IMG/VR virus record: IMGVR_UViG_3300033145_000191 | Coordinates: 1 to 63,965 of that record | From: a virus | Length of the DNA stretch: 63,965 nt | Reading direction: 5' to 3' (one strand) | In this document: positions 14,614 through 24,242 of the stretch, piece after piece | Layout: every line of letters starts with the position of its first letter | How positions within the stretch are numbered: position 1 is the first letter of the stretch | Notes under the pieces: model-generated | Told to the model about the DNA's origin: nothing | Databases searched by the model: none | The model's input: only the letters and a program-made list of their open reading frames with translations | Translations under genes and position numbers: made by a program

Positions 14614-17600
14614 ATGTCCCCACCTTTCATGGACTTTGATAAAGCGTCCGAGGCTAGTTTTTCTTCTGCAATTATGCAAACGCGGTCACTTGCAGATGCT
14701 CTTAAGCTCGTAAAACTAGCTGGAATGACTGTTGATAAAGCCGTAAGTCAAATGGTTAATGGTATAGAGAGGTATACTGTTAATGTAAAGGCTTCGACAG
14801 CGGCAGGCAAAGAGGCCACTATTGTTATCAGAGGTTCTGCTGATGCCGCTGGACAATATCAGCGGGCTATTGATGAAGTTAATAGTTCTCTTGAAGCCCA
14901 AGCGGCATTAGAAGCTAAGAATGCTGCTGACTTACGACGAAAGATTCAACTTACTGCCCAGTATAGTGATGCCATGCGTAGGGCGGCTGTGTCTGCACTT
15001 CGACAATCACGCGAAGGTGGTTTTCGTGGTGTTTCGCATACTAAGACAACTGATGCTGAAACAGGGCAGCAAACGCGCATTATTAATCTTGAGCGGCCAT
15101 TAGCAGATGGCCGTAAAATGATTCGCACAATCCAAACATTAAATGGCGAATTGATTAGCACTAGAGATCGTGTTACAGCTATTAGTAGAGCAACGGCTAG
15201 AGTGCCAAAGCACATGCATGATATTGGTGATAAGACAGAGGAAGCTAATAAAAAAGTCCAAGAAATGAATATATCTTGGAAAAGTATGATTCGTCTTGTT
15301 GCTGTTCAGCTTGCTCACCGTGCTATTTCTGCAATGACACGTGGTTTTGCAGATGGCGTGCGTCAAATTATTGAACTTGAAAAACGAATTGCTGAAATCC
15401 AAACAATTTCACAAGATAAGCAACTTGCTTTTAGTGGGTGGCTTGAAGGTCTACGAGAAGTTTCAGATTTATGGGGTATTGGAATAGCAGACCAAGCCGA
15501 AGCTACTTATCAAGCTATCTCTAATCAGATAGCAAAAGGTAGTGAAGCTCTTGAATTTCTTGCTCAGGCTAATCAATTTGCAGTTACAGCTGTTACAAAA
15601 GCTACAAGTGCTGTGCAACTTGGAACAGCTGCTTTGAATGCTTATCATATGGAAGCTAGTCAAGCAGATCAAGTGTTTGCTCAATTTTTCAAGACTATTG
15701 AACTTGGTCGTGTTCGTGCATCAGAAATGGCAAACTCTTTTGGTGATGTTGCAGTTTTAGCTAGTCAAGCTGGTGTTCGACTATCTGAACTACAGGCCAT
15801 TACTGCTACATTGACAATTCAAGGTATTGCATGGAGTAAGGCTAATACACAAGTTCGTGGTATTCTTATCAAATTGTTGAAACCAACTAGTCAAATGAAA
15901 AAGTTACTAGCTTCTATAGGTGCTGAAAGTGGTGAAGCTGCTGTTAAAATGTATGGCTTTGGTGGTCTACTTAATATTTTGCAGGAGCGAACTAAAGGTA
16001 GTTCAACTGAACTTGCAAAGTTTATTAATAGGATTCGTGGAATCAGTGGTGCTCTTGCATTGACAGGATTAGGTTTTATAAAATATCAAGAAAATCTTGT
16101 CAAGATTGAAGATGCAAGTGCCTCTTATGAAGCCGCTACAGAACTTGTTATAAAAACTACTGGTAAGCGTCTTGAGATTGAATTTAATAAAATTAAAAAC
16201 TATTTTATTAAGGATGTAGGTAAAGAGTTACTTGAATGGGTTGATTTGCTTACATTTGGTTTTACGGCGATATCAGGTGCTGTTAAATATTTTGCTCAAG
16301 TTTTAACAAATGTGCTTGTCGGTTCTCTTGTGCTAGTAATGGCTAAATTTAAAATTCTTTGGGCGACGGCTACCAAGTTTATTGTAGCTAATCCATATCT
16401 TACTGGCCTTTTAGCTATTGCGGCCGCCGCAGCTGTTATTCAACGATTAATAAATGCTTATACAGAAGCAGAAATAGAACGAATTGATAAGCGGGAAGAG
16501 GCTCACAAAAATCACTATAAACAATTAATCAAAGAAGCTGAAAGACACTATGAAATTACTATCAATCTACTTAAAAGATATGAGCAAGTTCATTTAACAA
16601 CATTAGCTACAGTTCAAGGACATTATTCTCAATTGCAAGAAGTGGTCGCAGGAGTATATGAGACACAGCAAAAAGCTGTTAAGAAATATGCTTCTGTAAC
16701 TTCGTCAGCACTTAGTAAGATGATTACTAAGGCAACGAATAATATTAATAGACTTCAATCAAGTATCAATAAACAAACTGCTACTATCAAAGGACTTCAA
16801 GTAAGCCTTGGTGGTAAACTCTTTGATATAGATCTTGATACAACTAATCCTGAGAAAAAGATGTTGATGCTTAAAAATCGGATTGATTCGCTAATCAAGA
16901 AAGGTAGTGAAGCAGCAGTTGCGGGTGATGCTTCAGTAGTCACACAAATATGGACAGAAATTACTAATCGACAAACTGATCTTTATAATATATCATTAGC
17001 ACAGGGTAAGAAAACAGAAAAACAGACTAAAATGATTGCTAAACTTCAACGTCAGCAATTAGATGTCGAAATGAAATATAATATTGAGAGGGCAGCTGCA
17101 GAACGTCAATTAGCGCGATTTGCTAAAGATAGAAATTCTACTGAAGCCGAAATTCAAAATGCAAAGGATGCCATTAAGCGAATTGATAATGCTCGTTTTA
17201 AACAGATTCGTGAAATCTCTTTTAAATTAGAAGGAATTAAACTTCATCACCATGATATAGCAGCATCTAAAGCAAGATTCATTGAATTAAATAACAAACA
17301 GATTGAGCAACTCAAGAAGGTGCAAGCTGCTGAGGTGGACCGCCTTAAGAAAATGACTGCACAAAAAATACTTTCTGAAAAGCAGGTATTAGACTTTAAA
17401 AAGTATTATGAAGCCTATATTAAATTTGATTTAGGTAAAACACTTGCAGGCGGAGATTATGCTAAGGCACAAAAAGCAATTGAAGCACGACTTGTTAACT
17501 CACAAGCTATGCAAAAATTAATAAAAGATACTGGTGTTGGTGGTATTACTGATGTGCAGTTTGATAAAGATCGTGAGATACTAGTTAAGGCTTTGGATAA

Positions 17601-18615
17601 TCTTGCAAAGATAACTGAGGCTGCTGCTAAACATAAAGAAGCTGCTGATAAACGTGAAGAAATTGCAGGTGGTGTAAAGTATTATGCTGGCGAGATTAAA
17701 AAGACTGAAAAGCAAATGGCTAAAGCAGACCAACTACTTGGTGTGTTTCGGTCTACCGTTAAATTAGCGGCAGCTGAAGGTGATTGGTTATATCAATATA
17801 AAGCAGCGATTGCCCATAAACAATTTCATACGCCAGATGCTATTTCAGGTGAAGAACGAAATACTATTATTAAAGAAGCTGCTGCTGCAATGAAAGCATA
17901 TGATGAAGTAAAAACATATGAAACAGGAAAAGTTTTAGCAGAAAAAATTGATGTATTATTCAAGAACATATCCAAATTTTATCTTGGACAAGAAAAACCT
18001 GGTCATAGTAGAATTGAACAGGGTAGAGAATTTACTATGGGTATTCAGGCTGGTAAATTTGCTATGGATCAACTTTTACCTTTGGCGTCACAACTTGATA
18101 CAGAAAAAGCCGCAAAAAGAAAACTTATAATTACTATTCAAGAAATGGATGCAGTTGTTGAGAAAATTATTAAGAAAAAGACTGAAATTGAAGATGAATT
18201 TAATAAAGAAATCGCAAAAAAGACTCTTGCAAATTCAGACAAGATTAGGGATACATTTATTGCACTACATAAAGAGTTTGCTAAGTTTTCAGCAAAGATT
18301 AAGGCAATCGAAATTAAACCTACGAAAAAAGATGCACTTGGTGGTATGATATATCCTTATGGGTCTGATAGAGTCCCTGCGATGTTGACCCCAGGTGAAT
18401 TTGTTATTAATCCTGCACAAAGTAGACAATTTTATAGTCAATTAGTTGCAATGAATGGTGGTATGAGTCGTTTTGCTGGTGGCGGAGAAGTTACAAATAT
18501 TAATGGTGCTATGAACATCAGCGTCAATAGTAACGGGAATGCTAATACCGATGCAGTTGCTATCGGAAAAGCATTAAGGCGTGAAATCCGTAGAGGTCGA
18601 GTGAGGTTAAACTAA
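14614..18615 (+). CDS. Tape measure protein
   Basis: A 1,333-aa protein and the longest gene. The helical N-terminal half contains the conserved tape-measure core (VRLSELQAITATLTIQGIA and following, about 385-440). Hydrophobic segments lie around 550-625, with long Lys/Gln/Glu coiled coils from about 630 to 1270. The C-terminus GGMIYPYGSDRVPAMLTPGE, then FVINPAQSRQF and Gly-rich repeats, is typical of tape measures. It sets tail length: at about 0.15 nm per residue, a tail of roughly 200 nm is implied. The stop overlaps the next start by one base. Confidence 0.9.
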   Translation: MSPPFMDFDKASEASFSSAIMQTRSLADALKLVKLAGMTVDKAVSQMVNGIERYTVNVKASTAAGKEATIVIRGSADAAGQYQRAIDEVNSSLEAQAALEAKNAADLRRKIQLTAQYSDAMRRAAVSALRQSREGGFRGVSHTKTTDAETGQQTRIINLERPLADGRKMIRTIQTLNGELISTRDRVTAISRATARVPKHMHDIGDKTEEANKKVQEMNISWKSMIRLVAVQLAHRAISAMTRGFADGVRQIIELEKRIAEIQTISQDKQLAFSGWLEGLREVSDLWGIGIADQAEATYQAISNQIAKGSEALEFLAQANQFAVTAVTKATSAVQLGTAALNAYHMEASQADQVFAQFFKTIELGRVRASEMANSFGDVAVLASQAGVRLSELQAITATLTIQGIAWSKANTQVRGILIKLLKPTSQMKKLLASIGAESGEAAVKMYGFGGLLNILQERTKGSSTELAKFINRIRGISGALALTGLGFIKYQENLVKIEDASASYEAATELVIKTTGKRLEIEFNKIKNYFIKDVGKELLEWVDLLTFGFTAISGAVKYFAQVLTNVLVGSLVLVMAKFKILWATATKFIVANPYLTGLLAIAAAAAVIQRLINAYTEAEIERIDKREEAHKNHYKQLIKEAERHYEITINLLKRYEQVHLTTLATVQGHYSQLQEVVAGVYETQQKAVKKYASVTSSALSKMITKATNNINRLQSSINKQTATIKGLQVSLGGKLFDIDLDTTNPEKKMLMLKNRIDSLIKKGSEAAVAGDASVVTQIWTEITNRQTDLYNISLAQGKKTEKQTKMIAKLQRQQLDVEMKYNIERAAAERQLARFAKDRNSTEAEIQNAKDAIKRIDNARFKQIREISFKLEGIKLHHHDIAASKARFIELNNKQIEQLKKVQAAEVDRLKKMTAQKILSEKQVLDFKKYYEAYIKFDLGKTLAGGDYAKAQKAIEARLVNSQAMQKLIKDTGVGGITDVQFDKDREILVKALDNLAKITEAAAKHKEAADKREEIAGGVKYYAGEIKKTEKQMAKADQLLGVFRSTVKLAAAEGDWLYQYKAAIAHKQFHTPDAISGEERNTIIKEAAAAMKAYDEVKTYETGKVLAEKIDVLFKNISKFYLGQEKPGHSRIEQGREFTMGIQAGKFAMDQLLPLASQLDTEKAAKRKLIITIQEMDAVVEKIIKKKTEIEDEFNKEIAKKTLANSDKIRDTFIALHKEFAKFSAKIKAIEIKPTKKDALGGMIYPYGSDRVPAMLTPGEFVINPAQSRQFYSQLVAMNGGMSRFAGGGEVTNINGAMNISVNSNGNANTDAVAIGKALRREIRRGRVRLN

Positions 18616-19091
18616 TGAGTCTTATCCTTGCATATCCACCAGTTGCAAAAACGGATACGGTAACTTTACCGAATCCAGAGTATGGGGATACTCATCGTGT
18701 GGATACAAACGCTATCGTCCGCTCTACCCGTGGGGGTGAGACGGTAGCGTTCAAGGATGGAGATTGGCCAGACTTTGAGACATTTGTCTACCAATTCAAA
18801 CGTGTTCATTTAACAGTTATCAATGAATTAAAAACATTTCTTGAGGGTAATGCGGCATTAGAAATTAATATTGTCGATCATCTTGAGAACTCAAGAAATG
18901 GTTATATTTTAACACCAACCACAGAGATTATTACACTTCGTGATACTTGTTGGTATGATTTATCATTTGAATTTTTAATGACATTTGATAATGAAGATTT
19001 TTTTAAGGTAGCAACGGAAGGAACTTTAGGAGCTTCTGAGGCTATTGCAACTGAAACGCCTGAGGAATTAACACTGGAGAGTGCGCCATGA
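18615..19091 (+). CDS. Distal tail-like protein, paralog 1 (158 aa)
   Basis: Follows the tape measure in a TAATG overlap, the usual distal-tail slot. It contains VTLPNPEYGDTHRVDTNAI and later VAFKDGDWPDF and IVDHLENSRNGYIL. The next gene has the same sequence plan (LPNP..GD..R, F-K, DH...N..YGI), so the two are tandem duplicates. They probably form rings connecting tube and hub. Confidence 0.6.
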   Translation: MSLILAYPPVAKTDTVTLPNPEYGDTHRVDTNAIVRSTRGGETVAFKDGDWPDFETFVYQFKRVHLTVINELKTFLEGNAALEINIVDHLENSRNGYILTPTTEIITLRDTCWYDLSFEFLMTFDNEDFFKVATEGTLGASEAIATETPEELTLESAP

Positions 19092-19480
19092 GTGTAAGAT
19101 TTCAGACGCCATATAATAATCCGTTCATTACTATTACATTACCTAATCCAACATTAGGTGATTCAGATAGGCACAATAATAAAACACGATTGGCATTTGC
19201 CATGAGTGGGGATATTTATTCATTTAAACAGACACCAGCTACAAGAACACTATTATTGACTTTTAATAATATTGATGATTGTGGGGTTGATTTTTCTACA
19301 TATCCTGAGATTGTTGCATTCTTGAAAACTTACGCAGGATTAAAGTTACGATATATTGATCATATGGGAAATGCATGGTATGGTATTATATTAAATAACC
19401 CTGCTGAGTTTACAGCAAGAAATAAAACTTTTTATACCCTTACGATTCAATATGAGGGTTATATTGCAATCCCGGCTTAA
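19088..19480 (+). CDS. Distal tail-like protein, paralog 2 (130 aa)
   Basis: Starts in an ATGA overlap with paralog 1. ITLPNPTLGDSDRHNNKTRL aligns with VTLPNPEYGDTHRVDTNAIV of its neighbour, and YIDHMGNAWYGIIL aligns with IVDHLENSRNGYIL. It lacks the acidic C-terminal tail of paralog 1. Probably a second tail-tip ring component. Confidence 0.6.
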   Translation: MSVRFQTPYNNPFITITLPNPTLGDSDRHNNKTRLAFAMSGDIYSFKQTPATRTLLLTFNNIDDCGVDFSTYPEIVAFLKTYAGLKLRYIDHMGNAWYGIILNNPAEFTARNKTFYTLTIQYEGYIAIPA

Positions 19481-19498
19481 TTATTCTTGGAGTAAAAC

Positions 19499-22400
19499 AT
19501 GGCGCGTTCAATGACAGGCACGGCTCTTACGCAGAGTCTTGTAAAAGAAGCCCAAGAACCTATTCTGATTATTAAAATCGAATGGGACAGCGGCACAAAA
19601 TACTATTGCGATAAAACTTACACATTCGATGGGAATGTGTGCGCACCTATCATTTTATCAATAGGTAACTGTCAAGCAAGCGCCCCAATGTCTAATATTG
19701 GTGGAATTGCTACTATGTCATTAACTCTTGATGATACTGACGGGGCACTTAAGTCTATTACAAATTCAGATGAAATGGAGGGGGCTATTGTTACAGTCTA
19801 TCATCATTTTGCTAATTTGGCAGCAATTAATGCTGTTATATTGATGAAAGGTAAAATTGTTGCTGACATTGTTTGGGGTGAAGGTGACCGCACTTTGACG
19901 TTAAGTATTGAATCGGACATTACTTCTAAGCAGTTTGGTTTTGCTGCAACAACAGGTGATTGGGCAAATCTGCATGAGGATGCTGTCGGAAAACCTTGGC
20001 CTTTTGTTTTTGGTTCTCCAAGACTTGTGCCAGCTCTTAGAATTTATCGGCCAAATAGAAGTGTTCTTGCTGAACGTATTGATAATGGTAATGGTAGTTA
20101 TAAAATTAAAGATGGTGATAAGTTTCCTCAAGGTGAGAATATCACTATTGATATAGGTGGTATGCGTTATTATGGGACTTTTAGCGGTGATGTTTTTACA
20201 CCTACAGCCACAGGTATCAATATTAAAATTTATGGTGATGAATTAGTTATTGCAGCTAGAGAAGGTGAAAATACAGACCCTACTATAGCATGGATAGAAG
20301 ATGCTAATGGTGATCCTATTCCACTTGTGGGGCGTTTCTTAATGGCACACCATAATTTTGGTGATGGTAATCAAGAATTGTATAATCTTTGTATTGATCA
20401 ACAAGAAAAGAAATGTATTTTTGCAATTCCGATGAGGACATGGTCGTCTTTTGGTGGTGGTGAAATAGCACTAACGCCATCTGATAGTCTTGAAGAGGTT
20501 AGTGGATGGCCTCGTAGTGATTGGACATATACTTTTGCTACAGCTGTTGAACACAAAGTAATAGCTGATGGGGGTATTAAAACTTTATACTATTATTCTA
20601 CTGAAGCTATTTATCCATCAACATGGTCACATGATGCGGGGACGCGAGTGCTTGAAATAGCAAATCATGGTGATTTATATGTTTGTAATGCTAATTCATC
20701 AAGTGCTATACATGAAGTATGGGGTGTCCGAAAAGTTCGTGGCGCGTTTATTGGGTTGGATGAGATTCAACTTAAAGACGGCGTAACAATATGTAAGATT
20801 CCATCATCATATTACGATGAAAATTTAAGTCATAACCTTGGTGGTGATGTAATAAATGATGGTGATGGTAATGAACTCACACCAACAACTCTTGAATTTA
20901 CTACAGCACTTGAAGATTATGTTGGCGAAGGGTGGACAGGTGAAATTTATGTGACAGTTACCTCTACTATTTGTGCAAATAGCCAAAATACAGCTAATGC
21001 TATAAAACATATATTAGAGTATTGGACAAATTTAGATATTGATGCAACTTCATTTACAGCAGTAGCCTCAGACATTAATAATTTTCGGTCTGATTTTGTC
21101 TATCAAGATATAGGTGATGCCCTTGATGTATGTAATCAGATGGCTTGGGAAGCTCGTTGTGGATTGTATATTTCAGCGGGAAAAGTATTTATTACATATC
21201 TTTCTAATAATCCCTCGGTAACATTTAATGCTACTGAACCCACTACAGTTTTTAAGTCTCTCACAACAAGTTTTATTTCGACAGAAGATTTGATAACATG
21301 TATACACGCAAAATGTAAAAGAACTTATTTTCCAACAGATACTATTCATGAATTCAAATATATGAATAATGAAAATTTATATGGTCTTGTTCCTATGGAA
21401 CATGATTTTTTAATCTATTCGAATTTAACGTGTATGAGTATATCGACTGCTTTTTGGTGTTATCGATATTCTAATTCTTGGAGAACTCTTAATACTCAGC
21501 ACTTCATGAGTGCATTAATTCTTGAGCCGCGTGATTGTGTCAAATATGCTATTGAAGAATATTCTACTATTCAATTGAAAGGAGTAGTTACTGCTGTTTC
21601 ACATGACACAGGCCAGCATTTAATATCCATTCAATCGATCTTAGAATCAAAGACTGGTGATACTGCTGCTTTAGGCGGTCCTAGTAAAGATAGTAACTTT
21701 TGGGATGGGCCAGATGCTTGGGATGTTAACGCCTCTTATACAATTACTGATCCTTCAATAGGATTATCAGAATCAACTGAATATGTTGAGAAGGATATTA
21801 AGGATACTTTCTTTAATACAATACGCACTAAGTCGGATGCTATTACTGCTAAAGGTAGTTCGGAAAAAGGTGTTGTTGTTGATAGTATAGATGCTATTCC
21901 AAGGAAACGGACACTGGATGAAGTTGTTGTGATTCCTAAATCATTAGGGGATGCTGTTTACAATGATTCTGGTGAGGAGATACCAGCTTATTCTGCAATG
22001 GAAATAACTGGTAAGACGGCGAATAGTCAATGGGAAATAAAAAAACCTACAACAGATTCTTTATCTGCTGGCCTTGTATTATTTAATGGCGAAGTTGCTA
22101 TTGCTGATGGAGCTACAGGTATTGGATATAGCGCTTTTGATGATGAAGTAATTACTGAACATGCTGGTAACGCTCCAGATGTTGGTGATGTTGTTGGGAC
22201 TCAAGCTGATGATTATAATATTGCTGTTGGAAAGACAGGTTTTGTCGTATTAAATGCAGCAAATGGGAGGGTGGTGATAAGGCCGAAAAGCCCTTTTGAG
22301 TCTGTGGTGCGATATGCACAGAGTTGTATTCTTCTTAAAAATGATTCTAGCAATCCACAAGGTGAAGATGGACTGATTATAGATAACACAAGCACAGGTA

Positions 22401-22960
22401 AAGACTATATTGTTTATGTTACAGAAGCTTCAGAAGAGCGTCTATTAATTAAATTTGATAAGGCTATTGACATAGGTGACGGTTCTGAGTGGCGTATATT
22501 TATTCCTGGTTACCAGCTTATGGAATTTTATGATGATGCCGCTATACCTGTTAGTGGTGGTGGGTTTGGTGAAGTTGGTATTCATCCAGTTCATGTTGAT
22601 TTTGATTGTGCGACAGCTACTTGGGATTCACTTAATTGTGTATCAGGATACCTTACGACAGAGTGGCCATCATCAGATTGTTCAAATAATAATGAATTTT
22701 CACCTACGTCAGTGTATATGCGAATTATTAATCTTGATGATCCTTGGTATTTTTGGGGTGTTATAGATGATGGTGGTATGATTATTACACTTAATCAATC
22801 TACTTGTGTAGAAAATATAATCACTGGTGTAATGTTATTGATGAAACAATGGAATGGGTTACAAGGTGGTAATGCTAGTAATTTGTATGATTGCACGCAC
22901 AATTGGGACATTACTGCTTACAGAAACCAAATTATTGGTTATAAAACTGACGTAGTTTAA
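19499..22960 (+). CDS. Large tail hub / tip protein (1,153 aa)
   Basis: The first large gene after the distal-tail proteins. The N-terminal about 300 residues (LVKEAQEPILIIKIEWDSGT, MSLTLDDTDGALKSI, EGDRTLTLSIESD) look like the strand-rich base of a tail hub. Residues about 520-620 (YQDIGDALDVCNQMAWEARC, GLYISAGKVFITYL) resemble the hub ring domain. The C-terminal third is Asp/Gly/Asn/Thr-rich and may be the receptor-facing part. I see no separate long tail fibre gene nearby, so this protein probably carries host contact. Start ATG after GGAGTAAAAC. Confidence 0.65.
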   Translation: MARSMTGTALTQSLVKEAQEPILIIKIEWDSGTKYYCDKTYTFDGNVCAPIILSIGNCQASAPMSNIGGIATMSLTLDDTDGALKSITNSDEMEGAIVTVYHHFANLAAINAVILMKGKIVADIVWGEGDRTLTLSIESDITSKQFGFAATTGDWANLHEDAVGKPWPFVFGSPRLVPALRIYRPNRSVLAERIDNGNGSYKIKDGDKFPQGENITIDIGGMRYYGTFSGDVFTPTATGINIKIYGDELVIAAREGENTDPTIAWIEDANGDPIPLVGRFLMAHHNFGDGNQELYNLCIDQQEKKCIFAIPMRTWSSFGGGEIALTPSDSLEEVSGWPRSDWTYTFATAVEHKVIADGGIKTLYYYSTEAIYPSTWSHDAGTRVLEIANHGDLYVCNANSSSAIHEVWGVRKVRGAFIGLDEIQLKDGVTICKIPSSYYDENLSHNLGGDVINDGDGNELTPTTLEFTTALEDYVGEGWTGEIYVTVTSTICANSQNTANAIKHILEYWTNLDIDATSFTAVASDINNFRSDFVYQDIGDALDVCNQMAWEARCGLYISAGKVFITYLSNNPSVTFNATEPTTVFKSLTTSFISTEDLITCIHAKCKRTYFPTDTIHEFKYMNNENLYGLVPMEHDFLIYSNLTCMSISTAFWCYRYSNSWRTLNTQHFMSALILEPRDCVKYAIEEYSTIQLKGVVTAVSHDTGQHLISIQSILESKTGDTAALGGPSKDSNFWDGPDAWDVNASYTITDPSIGLSESTEYVEKDIKDTFFNTIRTKSDAITAKGSSEKGVVVDSIDAIPRKRTLDEVVVIPKSLGDAVYNDSGEEIPAYSAMEITGKTANSQWEIKKPTTDSLSAGLVLFNGEVAIADGATGIGYSAFDDEVITEHAGNAPDVGDVVGTQADDYNIAVGKTGFVVLNAANGRVVIRPKSPFESVVRYAQSCILLKNDSSNPQGEDGLIIDNTSTGKDYIVYVTEASEERLLIKFDKAIDIGDGSEWRIFIPGYQLMEFYDDAAIPVSGGGFGEVGIHPVHVDFDCATATWDSLNCVSGYLTTEWPSSDCSNNNEFSPTSVYMRIINLDDPWYFWGVIDDGGMIITLNQSTCVENIITGVMLLMKQWNGLQGGNASNLYDCTHNWDITAYRNQIIGYKTDVV

Positions 22961-22974
22961 TTAAGGAGTTTAGT

Positions 22975-23394
22975 ATGTGGATTATTGCACAAGTAGCAGA
23001 AAGTGTGTCCGATAGCACAAGTGTTGTAAGCGGCTGGTGGGTTCCAATAGTGGCCCTTGTCTTAACAGCTATAGCTTATCAGCTTGTTAGACTCATTAAG
23101 AAGGGGGGTCAGTGGCTTGAAAATAAGTTTGGGGCTACAGAAGCAGAGAAAGAAATGATGTTAAATCTGCAAGAAGGTATTGCATTTGCACAAGATGAAA
23201 TGGGACGGGAACTTAAGAAGGCAGCAAGTGATGGAAAAGTAACAAAAGAAGAAGCCGCACAACTTAAAGCACTGGCTATTAAACATGCAATGGATATTGG
23301 TAGAGGACCAGCATTTACTCTAATGAAAGAAGTTGGAGTAGGGCGTCTTGGTGCTTTAATTGAAATGTTACTGTCAAAATTCAAACCTAATTAG
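22975..23394 (+). CDS. Holin-like membrane protein
   Basis: 139 aa with one strong transmembrane segment at about 21-41 (WWVPIVALVLTAIAYQLVRL), followed by a charged amphipathic helical domain (WLENKFGATEAEKEMMLNLQ). This resembles the LLH-type phage holin architecture. AAGGAG precedes the ATG. It is the first gene after the tail hub and before spanin-like genes, the expected lysis position. It would assemble in the inner membrane to time lysis. A tail-associated membrane protein is the alternative. Confidence 0.55.
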   Translation: MWIIAQVAESVSDSTSVVSGWWVPIVALVLTAIAYQLVRLIKKGGQWLENKFGATEAEKEMMLNLQEGIAFAQDEMGRELKKAASDGKVTKEEAAQLKALAIKHAMDIGRGPAFTLMKEVGVGRLGALIEMLLSKFKPN

Positions 23395-23406
23395 AAAGGT
23401 ATAATT

Positions 23407-23541
23407 ATGGCTAGGCCAAAAGATGGTCGTGGAAAAGGTGCAGGTGGTGGCGGTGGGCGAAATACAGGAAAATGTGCCGCTGGTGGCCCAGGTTACGGGC
23501 GTGGAGGAGGTCGAGGCAGCGGACGTAATCGGAAAGGTTAA
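23407..23541 (+). CDS. Glycine/arginine-rich small protein (44 aa)
   Basis: Begins MARPKDGRGKGAGGGGGRNT and ends GRGGGRGSGRNRKG. AAAGG precedes the ATG 8 bases upstream. Gly/Arg-rich proteins of this type occur near lysis genes in other phages; their role is unknown to me. It starts 12 bases after the holin-like gene, in the same direction. Confidence 0.6.
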   Translation: MARPKDGRGKGAGGGGGRNTGKCAAGGPGYGRGGGRGSGRNRKG

Positions 23542-23544
23542 GCT

Positions 23545-23712
23545 ATGAAACAGATTATTAGCTTCCTTGTGCAACTTTTAGCGGAGGTTATATCTGATGC
23601 ACTCAAAGTATTCAAATCAACAAAAGTTGAAAGCGCCGAGTCTACTCTTGGCCTTTCTGCTACTCCTGTTGATGAGCTTATCAATAGGTATGGCAGGCTG
23701 TTCAGGGACTAG
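23545..23712 (+). CDS. Small lysis-region protein overlapping the lipoprotein gene (55 aa)
   Basis: Begins MKQIISFLVQLLAEVISDAL, an amphipathic hydrophobic helix, and ends VDELINRYGRLFRD. It starts 3 bases after the previous stop with AAAGG upstream. Its last 116 bases overlap, in another frame, the lipoprotein gene starting at 23597. This out-of-frame nesting recalls Rz/Rz1 spanin pairs. The protein is short for an inner-membrane spanin, so the analogy is tentative. Confidence 0.5.
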   Translation: MKQIISFLVQLLAEVISDALKVFKSTKVESAESTLGLSATPVDELINRYGRLFRD

Positions 23713-23920
23713 GATTGTCTATGCTGGTTTTGCTCGACAACCCGAAGAAGCTCAAGGTGCTATTCGAATTGCTACAAATAGTCCGATACAAGTAACAGTT
23801 GTAGGAGTAGACGATTTTACTACCAAAATGGATTTGGGTGGTAAATATATTATTAGTGGGCCTGATTTGAAAGGGCTTATTGGTGCTGCACGTAAAGTTT
23901 CGGATGCTTCCATCAGGTAG
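23597..23920 (+). CDS. Lipoprotein, outer-membrane spanin-like candidate (107 aa)
   Basis: A basic N-terminus, a very hydrophobic stretch at 15-30 and a lipobox M-A-G-C with Cys35 mark a signal-peptidase II lipoprotein. GGAGG sits 9 bases upstream, inside the 55-aa gene read in another frame. The mature part, about 72 residues, is beta-like (IQVTVVGVDDF, GGKYIISGPDL) rather than Pro-rich. A lipoprotein nested in a lysis cassette suggests an o-spanin and therefore an outer-membrane host. Superinfection exclusion is another possibility. Confidence 0.6.
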   Translation: MHSKYSNQQKLKAPSLLLAFLLLLLMSLSIGMAGCSGTRIVYAGFARQPEEAQGAIRIATNSPIQVTVVGVDDFTTKMDLGGKYIISGPDLKGLIGAARKVSDASIR

Positions 23921-24242
23921 TATATTTGCCCCACAGCGGGGCAATCCGCCAGATTGTCCCGCTGGTTATATTCGTGATGCTAGTAATGCATGGATATTTC
24001 ATCCAGTTGTAAATGATTGCGAATTTCGTAAGGAAGAAGAATATTACCTCCAATGTGGGAAAAAACGTATTAGAAGTATCTGCACGATACTAAAATCACA
24101 TGTGTTACCCGGCACTTGTAAATTATGTCAGGAGGATGAACATTGGCTTTCGGAGTGTTTAAAGAAGTTTGGCTTGCTGGAAAAGGACCAAGTCTCGATA
24201 CCTTTGACTGGTCAAAAGCTGGACCATCTAGAATCGCAATAA
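23904..24242 (+). CDS. Small cysteine-rich protein of unknown function
   Basis: The frame from ATG 23904 begins MLPSGSIFAPQRGNPPDCPA and carries scattered cysteines (C-P-A-G-Y, V-N-D-C, L-Q-C-G, C-K-L-C, S-E-C), as in small zinc-binding proteins. It overlaps the lipoprotein gene at its 5' end and the GKGPS gene at its 3' end (24143-24242). No clear ribosome binding site is seen, so the start is uncertain. The last 33 residues lie opposite another frame and may be less constrained. Confidence 0.45.
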   Translation: MLPSGSIFAPQRGNPPDCPAGYIRDASNAWIFHPVVNDCEFRKEEEYYLQCGKKRIRSICTILKSHVLPGTCKLCQEDEHWLSECLKKFGLLEKDQVSIPLTGQKLDHLESQ

